A stretch of DNA of 64,000 nt from Hetaerina americana (GCA_022747635.1 JAKTNV010000005.1:36194336-36258335), one strand, 5' to 3'. Shown: positions 48,565 to 61,780, counted from the stretch's first letter. Numbers and translations: made by a program. Notes: generated by a model from the sequence alone, not told the origin.

Positions 48565-50875
48565 ACTCGATGGTGATGGAAGGGTACACGGTTCGATAAG
48601 CCGAAATCGATGGAAAATAATATGAACTTCAGAGTGTGGCTAACGTTAATTTTCTGAGGAAGAATATATTTTCCTTAGAGTATTATGACATTTAAGTTAC
48701 TAGTAAGGTAAAGGTATTCCTGGGTAATTATGTTATCTATAAGAAAGTAATAGAACGGAAGGTTCATAAATAAGAGTGTTCTTTGAAGCAATGTTAAGCC
48801 CTTTCTCAAATAAAAAAAGGAAAACATGTCATAAAGGAACTACTTTCTTCTTGATCATTTCTGCTTAATTCCAGTTCCGTGCAAAAACTCTGGCGCATGA
48901 CATCTTACACATTGGAATTAAAAGTGGCGTGATTTGTAGCACAGATAAGTTTGACACCGTTTCATAGGTTGATGTGAATTTACATTTATGATTTATGAAT
49001 CAATTTTACTCCTATAGACATTTTCTCTGTTGTCTATACGTACAGGAAAGTGAGGAGCAAAGGCTAAAAATAAAAAACGAAGAAAATAGCGTAGGAATCG
49101 GTATTTTCCTAGAGTATGTAATGCTTATATCCTTCGAAGACCTTTACCAAGTCATGCATGTATGTTATGTATTCAGCTGCAGACGATTCAATGCCATCGA
49201 AACATTAGAAACAAAAAAAGTAAAAAATAACACCTGTCCTAATGAAAGTATTTCTGAGGTAAAAGTTTCATATAAGTATGATAAAGACCAAATTTTTGTT
49301 ACCCTCATTTCATAGGGCTTCATTTAGTTTGGTAGACAACATCTGCCCTATTCCAGCAGGCAAAGGCTGGAACCACACCTCAGAGATGGGTTTTGTGTTA
49401 CCTGGGGTGGGAAGAATTATGATTAGGGGAAGATTCAGATTTTCAAGGGAAAATTAGCCAACATCAACCCAAAAAGTAACCAAAATTCTGAAAAGTGCCT
49501 CCTCCTATACTCTCACATATGTGTGCTACTCTATCACAAAAAGAAATAGAAAAGTATAAATACATCTCACAAAAATATTTTTAATGTTTCCCATACATTA
49601 AAACATGCTTTTTAAAATATTTAGTTTTTGTGGCGCCTAAATATAGCCACGAAAGTTCTAAACAATCCATTATACTAAGGATTGATCTAAAAAAAGTATG
49701 CTTTCAAGTTACAAATTGTTTAAAATTTGATTTAGATTTCGAAACCATTTTAAGATAGCGTAATAACATAATATGTTTTGTGATATCAAACTTCCTTAAG
49801 AAGGGTATATTTAGGTTTCTGACAATGGAAGTCGGAGTGGTCTATCACATAATGAGAGGTGGATGGACAATTTTATGTCTGCGAGATATTGACTGCATAG
49901 TCGTAAATAGGCTTTCAGCTGAAAATATTCTACTTAGCTCCGTTGCTTTAATGCCATTCAGACTGCACGAGGAATATTAACAACATATTTTAATTTTCCG
50001 CTAGTGTCTCTGCCCTAACTATGCTGGTACATGCCGCAACGACTTCATAATTTCAAATATTGTAATGTTATGTATTCTAAGTGGTTATTTCCAATCATTC
50101 GTCTCTTAAAAACATGACGTAAAAGTTAATGAATCACTTCAATCTTAAATCATTTAAACACAATCAGCTCAGGAGGAATTACAGGATGCTTCCCTCGATT
50201 TGGAAGTTTCAGCATTACGCCTTGGGTAGAACCTGTTGTAATCAACCCGTGATCTAATGTAATGAAGAAGAGGTGACTAGATGGCAATCGACTATGAAAT
50301 AGTATATGCTGGCGCCAGTACGTTTGGCCCTGTAGCCATTATTCACTCCATCAATAAAAATGCAGAGCGATTTTGAGAAGGTACATTTACACATAGCTTT
50401 ATTATCATATGCAAAAACTTAATTACCACTTGTTAGAAACGAACGATTCACCTAATGTCTACCTGGAGACTTCTCCACTTCTCTCAACTTCAATAAGAAA
50501 GACCAAAATAGTAATGGTATTATTAGTTCATTAGATGAGCGTTTTTGGGTGACGTTTAAGCAGTTATGGAACCTATAGTAAACGAATTATTATATTATCT
50601 AAGAGATGGACTCACAATTCATTGTATCCAGATATGATCCTATTATTTTAAAGCTAAAAAGAAGACGAGGGATGGTAAAAGTAAAGTATAATGTACAAGT
50701 GTGAAAGAGAAGAGTGGTACCCAGCGGAATAAAAAGGAATGGAAATATATGTCGTGAACAAGCAGATGGAGAAAACAGAAGAGGAAAGAGAACGCCAAAA
50801 TAAGATATGAGAGAGAAGTTTGAGCAATTGAAGTGAGTTTACGCTATCGAGAAACAAAAAAATGATGAGTCGCAT
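48565..50875. other. AT-rich intergenic DNA, no gene recognised
   Basis: A 106-codon frame at 48995-49315 includes a run resembling a splice acceptor (pyrimidines then TACAG at about 49046), but its protein resembles nothing known. Other frames are shorter. Confidence 0.45.
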
Positions 50876-50879
50876 TATG

Positions 50880-51370
50880 GTCTCTTGACTCCACAAAGGA
50901 TACCGATAAAAAATATTTCCTGCCCCCTCCTCCACCTCCCCATTCCCTCTTCCCCGAAGGCCCGCCGAAAGCCCCTCGACCATTTTTATATTCCATTCCC
51001 AAGCACCCGTTTCGCCTTGGCGCCATCATAACTGCTCCACCGCAAGCCGCCGCCACCGTCGCCTCCGAAACCGCCGCCGTCATCGGCAGCAGCCTCCTCC
51101 CCGCCAGCCGCCGACGCCGCCGCGCAAACCTCGAAATAATCCTCGCCCTCCGAAACCATAGGGGGGAGAAAATCATTCCATCCCAACTCCCCCACCCACA
51201 CACGCATGCCCGAACGCCACGTAGTATCTTCTTAAGGTCTCCTCACATTTGACTCCACATCCCTCGTTCCAACTCATTTCCTTCACCCCCCTCGAGAACA
51301 CAACATCCTGTTCCCTATTCATATCGCCCCTCCATCTTCGGTCCTTTTCCATCACAAATATTTGGACGGG
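50880..51370. other. GC-rich island with GCC runs
   Basis: The plus strand is C-rich with many GCC/CCG triplets at about 51045-51125. Two overlapping minus-strand frames are open across it, one of which looks protein-like and is listed separately. Confidence 0.5.
50986..51207 (-). CDS. Possible coding exon, Gly/Ala-rich, family unknown
   Basis: A 73-residue minus-strand frame begins with ATG at 51207. It contains a mixed N-terminus (VWVGELGWNDFLPPMVSEGE), then EDYFEVCAAASAAGGEEAAA, a Gly-rich stretch and SSYDGAKAKRVLGNGI. About two thirds of codons end in G or C, and Gly and Ala codons vary at the third base, which is more gene-like than a simple triplet repeat would give. Against this, an overlapping frame is open for 119 codons, no known domain is present, and no convincing splice sites or neighbouring exons were found. 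It may be only a by-product of the GC-rich island. Confidence 0.2.
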   Translation of the reverse strand: MRVWVGELGWNDFLPPMVSEGEDYFEVCAAASAAGGEEAAADDGGGFGGDGGGGLRWSSYDGAKAKRVLGNGI

Positions 51371-51374
51371 ATGC

Positions 51375-52940
51375 AAAACTTTTGGGATCCCCGCTCATTG
51401 AATGGGGGGCCCTCAGCGTTGTTAACCCCATGAGGTATAGTATATTTAAATGGAATTACTGGAGTGGGGGATATTTTTATTGAAATTCAAAACGGTGCTG
51501 ATGAATATATTTCCTCTCCGATAACTAAAAACATCAAATACGAAATCAATGAATTCTAAACTCTTCATTTACAATTTGACTCGGTGAGGAAGTGGTTGAA
51601 AACAAGATATGGCATAATTTTTTCCGCGGCTTGAGTTTTCGTTTCACTGCCTCTTGAATTAAAGGAAACTACGTTTTCACAGGGGCTTTTTTAAGCATAG
51701 CGTCTTATTGTAGGACTGCGCGAGACTATGTATGTACAGCATGGAACCCTGGTACTTGCCTCCCGAAAGCGTACTGTTCGGTCGCATAAACCTCGATGCT
51801 CTGCGCTATTGAAATTTGAAACTCGAGATTCGTGGTAGAACACCGTAATTGCTCGCCGCTATTACCATGCAGATGAGAACCAGCTATCGAGTTTTTGTGA
51901 ACTGACATAGACCTAAATAATGGAGTGAAATAAAGCGAATTTCTTCAAACTGTTAGACCGCTTTGATATATCTCAAGACTACCCATCTAATTTATCGACG
52001 AGGAATGGCTGCATTTAATTCCATCTCAATGATTAGGTATTTTACATATATATTATTTCATTTTAAATTTCATTGTAGAATTCCTTTCTTCCCAGTACGA
52101 TTAATTTTAGCCAAATTTTAAACCGCATATTTATCCCTTAAATATTCTTTTTTGATTAGTTTTAAGAAGTTCGTTACATTCCTTTCCAGGTATTTTAAAA
52201 TCCTTCTTTTCATTTGCTAATTATTTTGATCATATCTGCAACCAATATGACTTTAGTTCCACAGGGATTTTAAACTGGCAACTCAACAGTTTTTCTTTCC
52301 CTAGCTTCGATTAGAAAACAAAACAATAGGAAAAGTCTCACAAAAAGAGGTATGTGGATCTATTCATAGAGTTCAACACACCTCTGTTAAAGTGCTATGA
52401 CTATTCATTAAATCGGATGACTTAATAATGATATTGATGATGTCACAGTCGGTTCGTTTCAAGATCGCTACCACATCATGGGTATGAAACCCTATATTAA
52501 TTCTTTAATAAGAGCCTAAATATCCTCATTTTTAATATTAAAACAAGCCAGTTCTTACGGCGAAATTCCAATCTCTTCACATTTTATACTTGTCGCGAGA
52601 GACTAACTACACTGCTGCACATTTGTGAAACCTACGTTAAAATTTTCTCAGAATCCTAATCCAGCTTAATCCGTCAGAAATATTTCAGTTCACTTAAAAT
52701 GTCACAGAAACTAAGAAAATATAAAGCTCTGAGGCGATGGGTATAAATGCTCTCTATTCCCACAAGCTGTATCGTTGATTAAGCGTAAATATTTTATATG
52801 CCTTTACTTTATTCAATTTATTGAAGCATGTAATTTCACGAGCATAAGAGTTATTATGATTTGCTAGGGCGAGAATGCCACCACGTATGTCATTCGTGGC
52901 GGACACTCATTTCACAAACGTAAAGTACAGGCCTCTTATT
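51375..52940. other. AT-rich intergenic DNA, no gene recognised
   Basis: Short frames only; nothing recognised. Confidence 0.55.
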
Positions 52941-52944
52941 AACA

Positions 52945-53345
52945 ATGCGCTTTTGCCTTCCCCTTGTAGCGGGGAATGTTCCTTAAATCAGACCCGTCGC
53001 CTTCATCATCTCCCTCCCTCATCAGTTAACGGGCACTATCTCAAAAGCCTCTCCGCCCCATCGTAGCCCACAGTCTTCGACCGATTCCACACTCTTCCAA
53101 GCCGCCAACACAAAACCGCCCCACCCTTTTACGCCTTGAGTTACGGCTAATTAATGAAACGATTCCCAACATCCTTTTTGCCCGCCCGACCGGCCGCTCC
53201 CAGGCACCCTCACTGCCTTAGTTACGCCGCATCCGGGCGCCAGCCGGTCCCTCCACGCACGCCTTCAACTCCGACACCTTTCCAGCCGCACGCAGTTCTT
53301 GGGAAGAAATAGTGGCGCCGGCGGCAAGAAGCGGTAGTGCACTCA
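52945..53345. other. Pyrimidine-biased GC-rich island
   Basis: The plus strand is C-rich with many CpG dinucleotides. Only a 63-codon frame (52875-53066) is present, with no known family. Confidence 0.45.
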
Positions 53346-53349
53346 TTAA

Positions 53350-53968
53350 AAACGTTTCCTCGAGAGAGATTTTGGTGCAGTATAACGAGTATAGCACAGC
53401 TGTCTCACGCTGCGTGGACGATACATAGAGGACGTTCTTCTTTGCAGCGGAAATTTTGAGATCTCAATATAGAAAACCCTTACTTATCTTGTTAGGCTAG
53501 GCCACATGTGCTACAGATTGAATGACTCCGTCGGAAAATGTCGCACGAGGAAGGAATAGCCGATTGTTTAAATGAATGGGACCACTCTTAAGTGTGGCGC
53601 AAGCGAGCCTTTCTACTCGGTGTATTCGAAAGGTCGAATATTCCAATGCTTTCGTAACACTCAATGGCAAAAAAAACAGAATTGGAAATCTGGTAAAATA
53701 TATTATATGTTAAATGCAAATGAAATAAATAGGCATTCATACTCGTAAACTGCGGAATATACTTCTTTTACTCTGAAACAAAATCACGATACTGGATCAC
53801 AAAAAAGAGCGATTTTGGATAGGAGTCGAAAATATACTTCATTGAATTTTAATTATAGTTTATGATGCTTTAGAATACTAGCATTAGCATTATGTAGCGA
53901 CTAGCATTATGCACCTAAATACAAGGAAATTTTATTGCCTTTATTAATTTGATAATATTTTAAAAAAT
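53350..53968. other. AT-rich intergenic DNA, no gene recognised
   Basis: Nothing recognised apart from a short duplicated block, CTAGCATTA, at about 53877-53908. Confidence 0.5.
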
Positions 53969-53976
53969 ATGTTATT

Positions 53977-54230
53977 GATTGCCGGCCCCGGTAGCGCCCC
54001 TCATCTGCCAACCCAGAGGTCGCAGGTTCCATTCCCGCCTAGGTGGTTTTCCCTCCACCGAGGGCTTGGGTGTATGTAACTGTCAAATTGTTGTATCAAT
54101 GTTCGAAGCCCGGTCGAAGTGCTATTTTCGGACTAATGCAAAATAAAAAGCCACCGCTAGGGTGAATGGCGGAGGGTAAATGCACACCAAACTAATTTTT
54201 ACCCGAACAAGACACTACCGCGGTCGGACA
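53977..54230 (+). mobile_element. tRNA-derived SINE with target-site duplication
   Basis: The 5' part reads like a tRNA: a reduced A-box region (GGTAGCGC), CTGCCAACCCAGAGGTCGC and a B box GGTTCCATTCC at 54025-54035, where tRNA genes have GGTTCGANTCC. A tRNA-unrelated body of about 190 bp follows. ATGTTATT occurs exactly on both sides, at 53969-53976 and 54231-54238, and is read as the target-site duplication made by LINE-driven insertion. The element is non-coding and would be transcribed by RNA polymerase III from its internal promoter if active. The partly degraded A box suggests it is not active now. The partner LINE is unknown. Confidence 0.75.
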
Positions 54231-54239
54231 ATGTTATTA

Positions 54240-57230
54240 TAATCCTTTACCGTTCGTGGAAAAAATGATATCTTAAACCTATCTGTTCTACGCTTTATCT
54301 CTCTAATTTTATTGGCATTATCTCTCCTCCCGTAGTACAATGGGGACAATAATAGATTTTCAACATCACTCCTAGAGAAACGCCCTTCCATTTAATGCAA
54401 GAGCTTCCATCTGTAATTTAACCTTCGTTCCGTGAGTGGTTTCCAGCCTAGATGCTCGAATATTTTTGATACGCTGCCAAGTTTATCATAACAACCTTTT
54501 ACAATAGCTCCTCTACGCCGCACGCGATCCGATTCGGCAACTAATCCAACTTCTTCCTTCCAACATAACGCCTTCCGTTGCTTAGGACAGACTCTTGCTG
54601 ATACACTTCACCAATTGTGCATTGGATATTTTCAATCACTAATTGAATTTTTTGCCCTCCGAAAATTGACTTGTTATTTATTTCATTAAAAACTATAATT
54701 ATTTACAGCCGTTAGCAAAGGAAAAAAAATGTAAAGTGGGTGTTTATGGTATACTAGCACTAAGGTCTAATAGCCTTTTCAGCGTATTTCAGCCAAAATG
54801 CTTGAAGGTGGCTAATATCAAGAATATTAGCTTTTATTTCTATGTCCTTGTTTCTTCTTTTACTTGTTAAGCATCTATACCCGAGTTCTACGGTATCCGG
54901 TGCTCAGAAATCCGACTGATATGCAGGGTCTAAACCAAGAACAATGATTTTCGAGACAGATCTATCTTTCGGCAAAGTTCGTGACCTCACGAAAACTAGT
55001 GTCAGTACTGGCAAGTATCTCAAGCTCAACTCCTGCGCCCTACGAAGTTTGCCTCCGAGGAGAATTTGGGTAAAGTCTGTTAGGGACTACCTCCAGGAGA
55101 AATCAGGCATGGAGGACTTCAAACTCCGGCTGCTTGTAATACACAGGGATGCATTCAGGGAAAACAAACATAATACTTTGAATTAGGAATACATTCTGTA
55201 TCGTGTTAACGTAATTATACATCCAGCTCATGGCCCAGTTCCCACAACAATTAATTTTGCAGATACATATTACACGTGTAGAAGTCATGCATGAAATGTT
55301 CGTGCTTATTTAGAATATATTCTCTTTTACTAAGGAAATTCAATTTTGTTGTAAGACTTCAGGTGTCTCGAGGAAAAGACGGTGATGCGGACTGGGCCTC
55401 ATTTGTAAGCGACTGAGGCTATGAAGTAATCTTTGTAGTAAAATCTAAATTGCATATGCCGCGAGGATAACATTTGACCTCCTCGGGACAACTCAAAAAA
55501 GAAGCGCGTCTTCTTAACTGATCGACGCGGGAAGCATTCAAGGTAGGGGAATGTGGAGGTGGCCCCGGACTAAGCTTGCAGTACCGAGGTGAAGAGAGAT
55601 GGTGGAACGCAGACGCGAGAGAATTGAAGAGCATACGGGCAGACGTGGGAAATTGACGTCGGAATTCCGCACGTTTTCATTGAGATAATCGTAGAAGTGA
55701 AATTATAGGGGCGTTATATAAAATCGCTACACTCCTTCAACTTTTAACGATGCGCATAAATACATTTGGGTATAACGGCGCGAAACAGATGCGGTTACAA
55801 ATGACCGTGAGACAGGTGTAACATAAAACTTAGGCATGTAATGCGCATGGCTAACACACACGCAAACAGTAGAAAATAAAAGGTCATCTGAATAACAGTG
55901 GTGTTCTTACTTCCCTTTACTAGCCTGTTCATCAGGTGAGTTTAGATTGGCCCTTACAATGATGGAGTTATATTTTAAAACCGTAAATTGTTATTTTAAT
56001 TATTAAAAAAGGATGAATATTTCTCGATGAAATGAAGAGAATGTGGAAAAACAAGAACATATGAAAAGGTTAATTTTATCAGACAAGTCTAAAAGAAAGT
56101 ATCACGGTTATTGTTATAAAATCAAGTGTGGCACTGGTCTTTCATGAAGGCGTTCACATCTGGCTTTTATCATAAGCTTGATTATCAACCTGGTTTAACT
56201 ACTCTGTTGTTATTAGTAGATGAAGTATTTCATAAAGGTTAAAAGGTTTATTTTTGGTTAGTATCTCTCTTGGTTCGACAAATTTGCGCCATGTTTAGAT
56301 TTAAATGGAGAAGGAATTATTTTTATGCACATGCTCTGAGTATTGTCCTCCTCATTTGCCATCCTACAAGTAGAATAGCAATAATCATAAAACATATTCC
56401 AAACAAAGAGTAGTTTTGTGCTTGAAGCAGATGCATTATGCTTCTTGCTTTTCCCTTAGCTCAATTAATTATGCCCCTACAGCAAAACCCAAAGAGCTAG
56501 GTCAAAGACCTTCACATAAGGGCAATACGAAATATCTGTCAAACATAATCGACATGCAAGATTTAAACATCCCAATTCCGAGCTGAACTCTAATAGTTTG
56601 GTAAAGCAAGTTTTCTGTAAGTACCCGTCCTTCAAATTTATAACATGTTAGCAGGGATTTCCGCGTTATTACTGTGCTTATGAAAAGTAGCGCTTTCATG
56701 ATCATAGAAGGGGAGAAGGACTTAGCTTATGAAATTCAGAAACGCTGGATAATGATGTTTGGGGACTTGAATCTTTCTTTTCAGAAATATTTTTAAAAGT
56801 GACCTTCGTGCTGGCACTTACAAGTAATCATTATATTAATTGAGTAAAAATCTAATCGTATAACTTACTCATCTAAATTTACTCAGTATCCCGCAATCCG
56901 CCACCATGGATTGTATTCATGTTACACAAACACCAAAAATACCCAAAACCTTGTGACTGAAGATATCGCAACTTGGCTCCTATACCGAGTACCGAGCAGC
57001 AAAAGAGTCAGGAGAAATCAGTGTTGTATATACTTCAATGAGAAAAAACTAATGTTATACTTGTGCATGAGTTAACGTCTCTCTACCATTAAAACTAACC
57101 TTTGTGACACCACACACAATGATTTGGCCGTAAACCCGACAAATTACCCATTACCATTCGATGCGTACGTCCCAATATTAAGGTAGAAGCTTAACTCGAA
57201 AGCGTAGCTTATGGCACCGAATACACTCCA
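54240..57230. other. Intergenic DNA, no gene recognised
   Basis: About 3 kb of mostly AT-rich DNA. The 80-codon frame at 54944-55186, Leu/Lys/Arg-rich, is not recognised. A GC-richer patch at 55380-55650 has a 71-codon minus frame without a domain. Confidence 0.5.
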
Positions 57231-57234
57231 GGCA

Positions 57235-57730
57235 TGACCTGCTCACAGCCCACCTAAAGAGAACGCAAAGCAAGTAGGCCAACGAAGTGGAGAAGGATAG
57301 GCGGGGAAGGGAGAGGAGGGGGGCAGAATATTGGTAGGCACTTCGACCAAGCGCAGGGGTGTGGTCAGGAACGTCCACCGTTGCCAGCGGACGCCGCACC
57401 CTATGTAAATATAAGACGAGTAAAAGAGAAAAAAGTGCTGGCAGAAGGTGAGGGAGAAGGTAGGAATAAGAAACATGAGCGGGAACGAACCGGGGAGGGC
57501 GTCGGAGGAGGAAGCGGAGGCTGCGGGGTTGCTGGCGGCCGGGGAGTGGGCGAGCGGAAGCGGCAAGCTGCTGGGTAAGGGAGGAGGAAGAAGTGCGGAG
57601 AAGGGTGGAGGGGACGTTGAACGGGCGGAGGGACAAGAGACTGGCTCTCGGAATAAAAGGGCGATGAAAGGAGATGATGAAGAGATATAGCCCTTTCCAC
57701 TTTCTCACTTCCTCCATCTCTCCACTCCCT
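57235..57730. other. Purine-rich island
   Basis: The plus strand is G/A-rich. Overlapping frames are open on both strands: a Gly/Glu/Ala-rich plus frame (57448-57690) and a Ser/Leu/Pro-rich minus frame of 225 codons (57178-57855). Neither has a known domain. The plus frame could be a low-complexity acidic protein, but composition alone explains it. Confidence 0.45.
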
Positions 57731-57734
57731 CCGA

Positions 57735-58630
57735 GCTGAGTGGGACGGTGAACACGGGACTCATATGCGAATGCTTTGAAAAGGAAAGGGTTGTGCCAAA
57801 AACCATCCACGCCTAAATCAAGAGAGGGAAGATGTTCGGCGAAAAATACACTCATGCCTTCAAAACATAAGGAGGATTATTAATAACATATGAATCGTCC
57901 GGCGAATTACATCAAAGAAAAAATTTAATTTCGGCAAGGGCAGAGGAAATATTTGGGAAAAACCAATCGTAAAACGAGCACTGGGGCATAATTCGTTCCG
58001 CGGCATTGTAACAACAACCACAGGTTTCCTTCAGAAACCTGTTATCAAGTATGTAAGAGGTTCGTTCGCACTATAGATACCTCACCCGTTTGAATAAGTT
58101 TGAAGTAAAAACCCTCAAATGCATTCCGCAAAATTTTCGCATTTCTGTGGAATGATTTTTGGACCTATTTAAGCAGGATAATTTTATTTGAATTATACCG
58201 CAGAATCCATTTATTTTTTCCATGGTTCATTTGAATGCAATATTTACTATTTAAAAAATATATAAAAATGGTTCCTAGGATTAAAGTGGGAAGTTAAAGC
58301 ATTAGAAGTTAAACTATGAAATAAATTAAACTAATTGTGCTTACAAGTGGGGCAATGTAAAATTCACCCTAATTTCAACAATACCTTGTGCATACAAAAA
58401 AAGGTAGTATGAACTACAGTTTTTGCCCTCACACGAAATTATATACCATTACACGATTATAAATACATAAAAACTATAGTTTTTGCATATATTATATATA
58501 TTACCATGGGAATGCACAAACATATATATCGTGGAAAAACTACTGAGTTTCATATCATGAGCCCAAAAACTTCGGTGGTCCGAAGAATGGCAAATAAATA
58601 GTCAGCTAAGTTTTATTTTCAGGAAATCCA
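57735..58630. other. AT-rich intergenic DNA, no gene recognised
   Basis: A near-direct repeat of ACTAYAGTTTTTGC occurs at about 58414 and 58473; otherwise nothing. Confidence 0.5.
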
Positions 58631-58639
58631 GTATCTATT

Positions 58640-59065
58640 CTATTCTACTTTCCACCAAACATGAGAGGGCGACGGAAGAGATTTTCCTCTCGCGGGCAAC
58701 GCGGCGTTAAAAGCAACGCCGTTGTGAAACATTGCATGAAGATGAACGAGCGTACACCCTGTGGTTCCTGTGGCAAAATCGGCAAGCGTTTAAACGCGCG
58801 TGGAGAGCATGGGGAGGCGAGATAACGTGTTGGAGGGTGAGGAGGAACGGAATTCCTCATTTGTGTCTTCTTTTTAGGACGGGGCAAGGCAGGCGGCTAA
58901 AACAAGAAGGGACGGACGGACAGAGAGAGATGCTAGACAACCTCAGCGGGATACCGTGTGGGCTGGGGACAGCGGGGGTCCCCGACTCTCCGGCTCCAAG
59001 AGACGACTCTCCCCTTCGAGGACGGCCCCCAGGAGTCATAGCGGCCGTCCCTGGGTGCCAAAATT
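58640..59065. other. GC-rich, CpG-containing island
   Basis: Mixed strand bias and several overlapping open frames, the longest 129 codons on plus (58732-59121); none recognised. Confidence 0.45.
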
Positions 59066-59069
59066 TTTA

Positions 59070-60825
59070 TTTTTTTCAAAACTCTTTCGGGACAAGTCCC
59101 AAATCAGTGATCCAAGTTTAATCCATACGTATTCGAGTGTGCATTTCCAAGAGTCATTCGTCTATCTGATCGATATTAGCCAAGTTTGTCGATAATATTT
59201 AAATAATTGAGTCTCAAAACATCACTTCAAATGCAAGCATTTAATAAATTGTTACCGTGGTGTTGAAACCCAGTAATGGTGAAACGAACGTTTGATTCGG
59301 TAATGTTTCATTCCATTATTGGCTCAATCTTAAAAAATAATAATGCTAACCAGTACGTATTTTATGAATCATTCTATGAATGTGCCTGGGAGTGTAGCCA
59401 AAATGACGCAGTGAGAAAAAGTAAATGGATCATTCAGGATTATCTCATTTGTAAACCACAACCGTTGGCATTTTTAAGTAAAATATTCTACTTGCTAAAT
59501 TTTCGTACTAGCAAGGCAAAAGTATGGAAGAGGAATTTTCAGCAAAACTCAAACGGATATTTAAACGTTCGTTTCATTATGTGCTTGATAGTGGGTTTGA
59601 TAAATGGTTGCGTTGAGACTACATTTTAGCATTCCAATGCGTAAAAGACAGAAAGAACTATATGCATCAGGGACTGTAATGACCATTTAGGCACAGATTT
59701 AGCTAGACCTAAGAATTAACGCGTAAGAGAATTCCATGTTTATTGCCAAGATGTATGACAAATTATTGGTAATGTGTTATTTTACATGAAATATATAACG
59801 TCTAAAGGTTGAAATTCAAGGTATAAAATTAGAGGGAAAGAATGTATCAACAGTTATTTCATGTTATAATTCATCCCTTCAGTCCTTTCAAGATTAAATT
59901 AACGTCCTACTCTTTGAAATTCCACCACATAGCAAAAGCTTTGCGAAAAACATATATCGTTAAATTTTATTTATAGCTCTTAGTGGAAGATAATCCTTCG
60001 AAAGAACGATTTAGCATTATATAACAATTATGGACTAATTTCTTTCCTTTATTTAGGGAATATTGATGGCCATGGCCTATTTACAAGGAAGAAACTTCTC
60101 ATATAATAGTATTACCATCTATATTCAATTAAATTCAAAAATTAGCTGAGTTGGTGCGAAAACAACAATGAATAAAAAAATTAAAATACTTCATCACATT
60201 TGGCTCAATAAAAATGTGCTATTATGTTGCATTTACTGTCAACTAATCATCACATTCATCCGCGATTTATATTAAAGTATACAGTCGGTAAGGGTAAAAA
60301 TTAGCGCAATTATTCGATTACAGATTGACAAGAGAGAATATATTAATCATGCCTACAAATACCTGAAGGGAAAGCCAAATTTATGAAGGTCAATAATTTC
60401 CAAGATCGCAACTGTCCCATTGTCTAAAAAACAAGTGTAGAAACGAAACGACAAAAGAAACACCGCGACTCGAACAATGCATGGCACAGGAAAAATGAAA
60501 TTATGTGCACACTGAAAGCAGGAAACAGACCTATTTTAACTCCGTTTCTTGTGTTTGGCGGCCCGTGAAGCGATCATTTCTCACACGATCTTACGCTTTT
60601 GCAACAAAGTTACGCGCACGGAACAACTTGCAGGAAATAGGTGTTGGGACTAGCAAAAAAACAACGAACTATTGAGACGGGCACTCAAGATTTCTCTTTC
60701 AATTAGTGTATTTCATCCTTCCGTCAATTTTTTATGCTCTCAAAAATTAAACACGACTCCATTTGGGGATATTGGATTCCGCGAGTGATGTCTCCTGTTT
60801 GTTATCCGCGGGTTTTCCTTTCCTT
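59070..60825. other. AT-rich intergenic DNA, no gene recognised
   Basis: A 117-codon plus frame (59276-59629), starting with ATG and ordinary in composition, is the most protein-like item here, yet no family was recognised. Confidence 0.45.
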
Positions 60826-60829
60826 CCAC

Positions 60830-61350
60830 TTTTTCAGAGCGAAACGGAGGCATTACGATAGATTATCACGCAATCGGAAGTGAACAAAGTTGTGGAAAGA
60901 GCGTGAGGCCACTGTGAAGCCTTCAAGGAAGAGTCGAGGGGACGTTTGAGGAGGGAGAAGTGAGGGGTGGTTGAGGAGGGGCGGGGACCGATGGTTAACC
61001 GAAGCACCCAGAGGAGAGGCAAGTGGTCGATGGAGGCGCCGTTGAAGGATCCCTGGCGGCGGAGGGAGCGTGTTTTTACCCTTCCAGGTTGCCGCAGAAG
61101 TGACGAAACGACACGCAAAGTGATGGAAATGAGTGCGATGGCGTGATGCCACGCTTACAGGCGGAGCGACTACGTCACCACCGGAGAGCCACCAGTGAAA
61201 CATCCGGTGGACGCAAATTGAGTGCGTCTCTAGATTGGCGGATACGATCATTATTGTTATTACCACCGTACCCCGCCCACCTGGAGAAGTTACTCGCACG
61301 AAATGGGTGAGAGAGACTTGATGGCGGTTCTCCCAGTGCTCTTCTAAATA
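60830..61350. other. Purine-biased GC-richer island
   Basis: G/A-rich on the plus strand, strongest at 60895-61075. The 172-codon minus frame (60853-61371) is read from the pyrimidine strand and lacks a known domain, although its N-terminal third is less biased than the rest. Confidence 0.45.
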
Positions 61351-61510
61351 TTTTTTTAAGCAAAGAAACATGCGGACTAACAGCTTGGCGAATAAAGAAT
61401 AAAACTTGCGAGGGGCGAAATCTCAATATGCTCAATTACGTGAATCCCAAGCACAGAGAAAGTGTTACCTCTTTTGGTGCTCAAATCGATTAAATAAATA
61501 ATATGTTCCG

Positions 61511-61610
61511 TTCCCGATGGTGGTAGTCCAATAGGTCCCAGGTTCAATCCCGGGTGCCACCTCAGGTCACACTTATCTTCACCCAAGCTGTGAGGTTTTT
61601 CGGGCACCAG
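61511..61610 (+). repeat. Possible SINE fragment with B box
   Basis: GTCCCAGGTTCAATCCCGGG around 61536-61555 resembles the T-arm and B box of a tRNA, with complementary CCCRGG/CCCGGG arms. No A box or target duplication was identified. It differs from the SINE at 53977. Confidence 0.35.
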
Positions 61611-61780
61611 AAACCATAGATGGCAGAGGGAAAAGAACTTCCGACCACCAACCTGATGCTTAAATTTCACACGCCGTCGGGCTCAGTATTGGATGAGCTT
61701 TATCCTCACTTCTCAAACCAACTTTCGTCTCAACAAATGTGGTTTGGTTTATGCTCTGTTCACTTAATCTATGAAATGCA

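Noticed and set aside
54944..55186. 80-codon basic frame
   Set aside because: Ordinary composition, but no recognisable family, splice signal or conserved neighbour.
57178..57855. 225-codon minus-strand open frame with hydrophobic segments
   Set aside because: Leu-rich stretches come from C/T-rich codons; the opposite strand is open in several frames too. No signal or domain convinces.
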